A stretch of 5,297 nucleotides of DNA, taken from assembly GCA_003009815.1 (NCBI GenBank), contig PXPD01000004.1:1-5297 (forward strand). Direction: 5' to 3'. The stretch comes from Nanohaloarchaea archaeon SW_4_43_9 (GTDB lineage Archaea; Nanohalarchaeota; Nanosalinia; Nanosalinales; Nanosalinaceae). Of the stretch, positions 4,094-5,297 are shown in pieces (the stretch's first letter is position 1; each line of letters opens with the position of its first letter). The position numbers and the translations under genes are program-made. Below the pieces are notes generated by a model. It searched no databases and had not been told where the DNA came from. It was given only the letters and a program-made list of their open reading frames with translations.

Positions 4094-5297
4094 GTGAAAG
4101 TAGAAAACCTTGATCTCCCAGAGAGAATTAAACAGGACTACATTAATTCTGGAATCACTGAAATGAACCTGCCTCAAAAAAAGGCTGTGAACGCAGGGCT
4201 GATGGAGGGCGAGGATATGATAGTTGCTTCTCCCACTGCCTCAGGTAAAACTTTCATCGCGGAATTAGCGATGGTCAATCAGGTGAAGAATGAGGGCGGT
4301 AAAGCGGTTTATATTGTTCCGTTGAAAGCTCTCGCCTCTGAAAAGTACCAGGACTTCAAAGAGCGATACAAGGATCTTGATGTAATGATGTCAGTCGGGG
4401 ATAGAGACGAATCCGGCGACTACCTGGAGACCGCCGATATAGTCATTGTAACCTCGGAGAAGCTGGACTCGATGTTGAGACACAATCCTAGCTGGATTCA
4501 CGAAATCAATCTTGTTGTAACGGATGAGATCCACTTACTGACCTCGCCGAACAGGGGGCCGACACTCGAAGTGACCTTAACGCGGTTAAGGGATTTACTC
4601 GACTTTCAGATGCTAGGTCTATCCGCAACTATCTCCAACTCATCCGAACTCGCAGACTGGCTTAAAGCAGAGCTAGTTGAATCCGATTACCGACCTGTCG
4701 AACTGAAGGAAGGAATCATGGAAGGAAACGAAATAGAGTTCTTCCCGGAAGACTACAGTAATGAGAGTTCAAACAAAACGAACAACGCCGAGTCTTCAGG
4801 ATTCAAAACCGGAAAAGAGATTGTCAAGGATGAGGAAAAGAAAGAGGATGAAGAAACTGAAGAGGTATTCATTGAGGATAAGCACGGGAGACCGACCTCA
4901 AACCTTGTAGAGGACACTCTAGAAATAGACAAGCAGGCGATAGTCTTCTGCTCCTCAAGAAAAGGCGCAGAAAAATCCAGTGACAGATGCGCAGAAGTAA
5001 CTGAACCCGTTCTTTCCAGAGAAGAAAGACAGGAACTGAAGGAATACTCCGAAAGAATTCTGAACATTCTTGGAAGCCCGACATCACAGTGTAAACGTCT
5101 AGCAGAGAACGTGGCGGAAGGAGCAGCCTTCCATCATGCCGGACTTGTTAATCGCCAGAGATCACTGGTTGAAGAGGCTTTTCGGAAAGGATTAATCAAA
5201 ACGGTGTCCGCTACACCAACACTGGCGGCCGGTATCAATCTTCCTGCATATCGGGTTATAATGCGGGATTTGAAGAGATATACGGGCGGAGGAATGG
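4094..5297 (+). CDS. hel308: Hel308-type superfamily 2 DNA helicase (3' end outside window)
   Basis: This ATP-driven 3'-5' DNA helicase of the Ski2-like Hel308/HelQ family acts at stalled replication forks and in recombination repair. About 401 residues are visible of a usual length near 700. Motifs seen are: Q28 (Q-motif); SPTASGKT (46-53, Walker A); VPLKALASEK (75-84, Ia); DEIH (144-147, Walker B); LSATISN (176-182, III); IVFCSSRKGAEK (283-294, IV); FHHAGL (about 351); and SATPTLAAGINLP (V). Motif VI and the winged-helix, ratchet and helix-loop-helix domains lie beyond the edge. GTG 4094 is chosen because MKVENLDLPE matches the family opening. The frame is open back to TGA 4043 and a TTG at 4073 would add seven residues. 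No Shine-Dalgarno site precedes the GTG. Residues about 219-262 are a charged Ser/Asn/Lys/Glu-rich insertion between the RecA-like domains, longer than in the homologues I recall. The gene is divergent from the surface cluster. Confidence 0.93.
   Translation, partial: MKVENLDLPERIKQDYINSGITEMNLPQKKAVNAGLMEGEDMIVASPTASGKTFIAELAMVNQVKNEGGKAVYIVPLKALASEKYQDFKERYKDLDVMMSVGDRDESGDYLETADIVIVTSEKLDSMLRHNPSWIHEINLVVTDEIHLLTSPNRGPTLEVTLTRLRDLLDFQMLGLSATISNSSELADWLKAELVESDYRPVELKEGIMEGNEIEFFPEDYSNESSNKTNNAESSGFKTGKEIVKDEEKKEDEETEEVFIEDKHGRPTSNLVEDTLEIDKQAIVFCSSRKGAEKSSDRCAEVTEPVLSREERQELKEYSERILNILGSPTSQCKRLAENVAEGAAFHHAGLVNRQRSLVEEAFRKGLIKTVSATPTLAAGINLPAYRVIMRDLKRYTGGGM

Noticed and set aside
4753..5087. 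Minus-strand frames of 104 and 72 codons
   Set aside because: They lie opposite the conserved helicase motifs. The Ser/Leu/Phe-rich translations are typical antisense shadows.

Overview
The window looks archaeal and probably halophilic. The encoded proteins are strongly acidic (Asp/Glu rich) although the DNA is only of moderate G+C, estimated by eye at mid-40s percent. The window contains a Hel308-type repair helicase, which is an archaeal hallmark, and secreted proteins full of N-glycosylation sequons. Some genes carry strong Shine-Dalgarno sites while others have none. This combination fits a nanohaloarchaeon (DPANN) or a low-GC haloarchaeon. The lineage is an inference and no marker gene here settles it.

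Layout. Bases 1-116 (+) are the last codons of an unrecognised gene. A complete dihydrofolate reductase (123-602, +) follows 6 bases later, with its ribosome binding site lying across the upstream stop codon. The reductase gene runs tail-to-tail into a three-gene surface cluster on the minus strand, and the two stop codons overlap by 4 bp at 599-602. Read in transcription order (right to left), the cluster has three members. The first is a 462-residue secreted parallel beta-helix protein (3664-2276). The second is a 120-residue small secreted protein (2187-1825). The third is a 408-residue glycoprotein with a signal peptide, a long Ser/Thr/Asn/Gln/Glu stalk and a C-terminal membrane anchor (1825-599). 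The last two are coupled by a TGATG stop-start overlap. The first two share an unusual N-terminal leader (a hydrophobic segment ending GSA, then LT-FG-SG-A-V), which resembles the SipW/TasA style of exported protein. The cluster therefore looks like a cell-surface or appendage module.

Between the first two surface genes lies a short T-rich, hairpin-forming stretch. Next to it is a 49-base tRNA-like sequence with a paired 7-bp acceptor and a recognisable T-arm but no D or anticodon arm. It ends one base before the start codon of the small secreted protein.

A 429-base non-coding region (3665-4093) separates the surface cluster from a divergently transcribed Hel308 helicase gene (4094 to beyond the window end, +). 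The non-coding region holds several hairpins and TATA-like boxes and might encode a small RNA. The helicase is cut by the window edge after about 401 residues. It has all the motor motifs expected that far, plus a charged insertion of about 44 residues between the two RecA-like domains.
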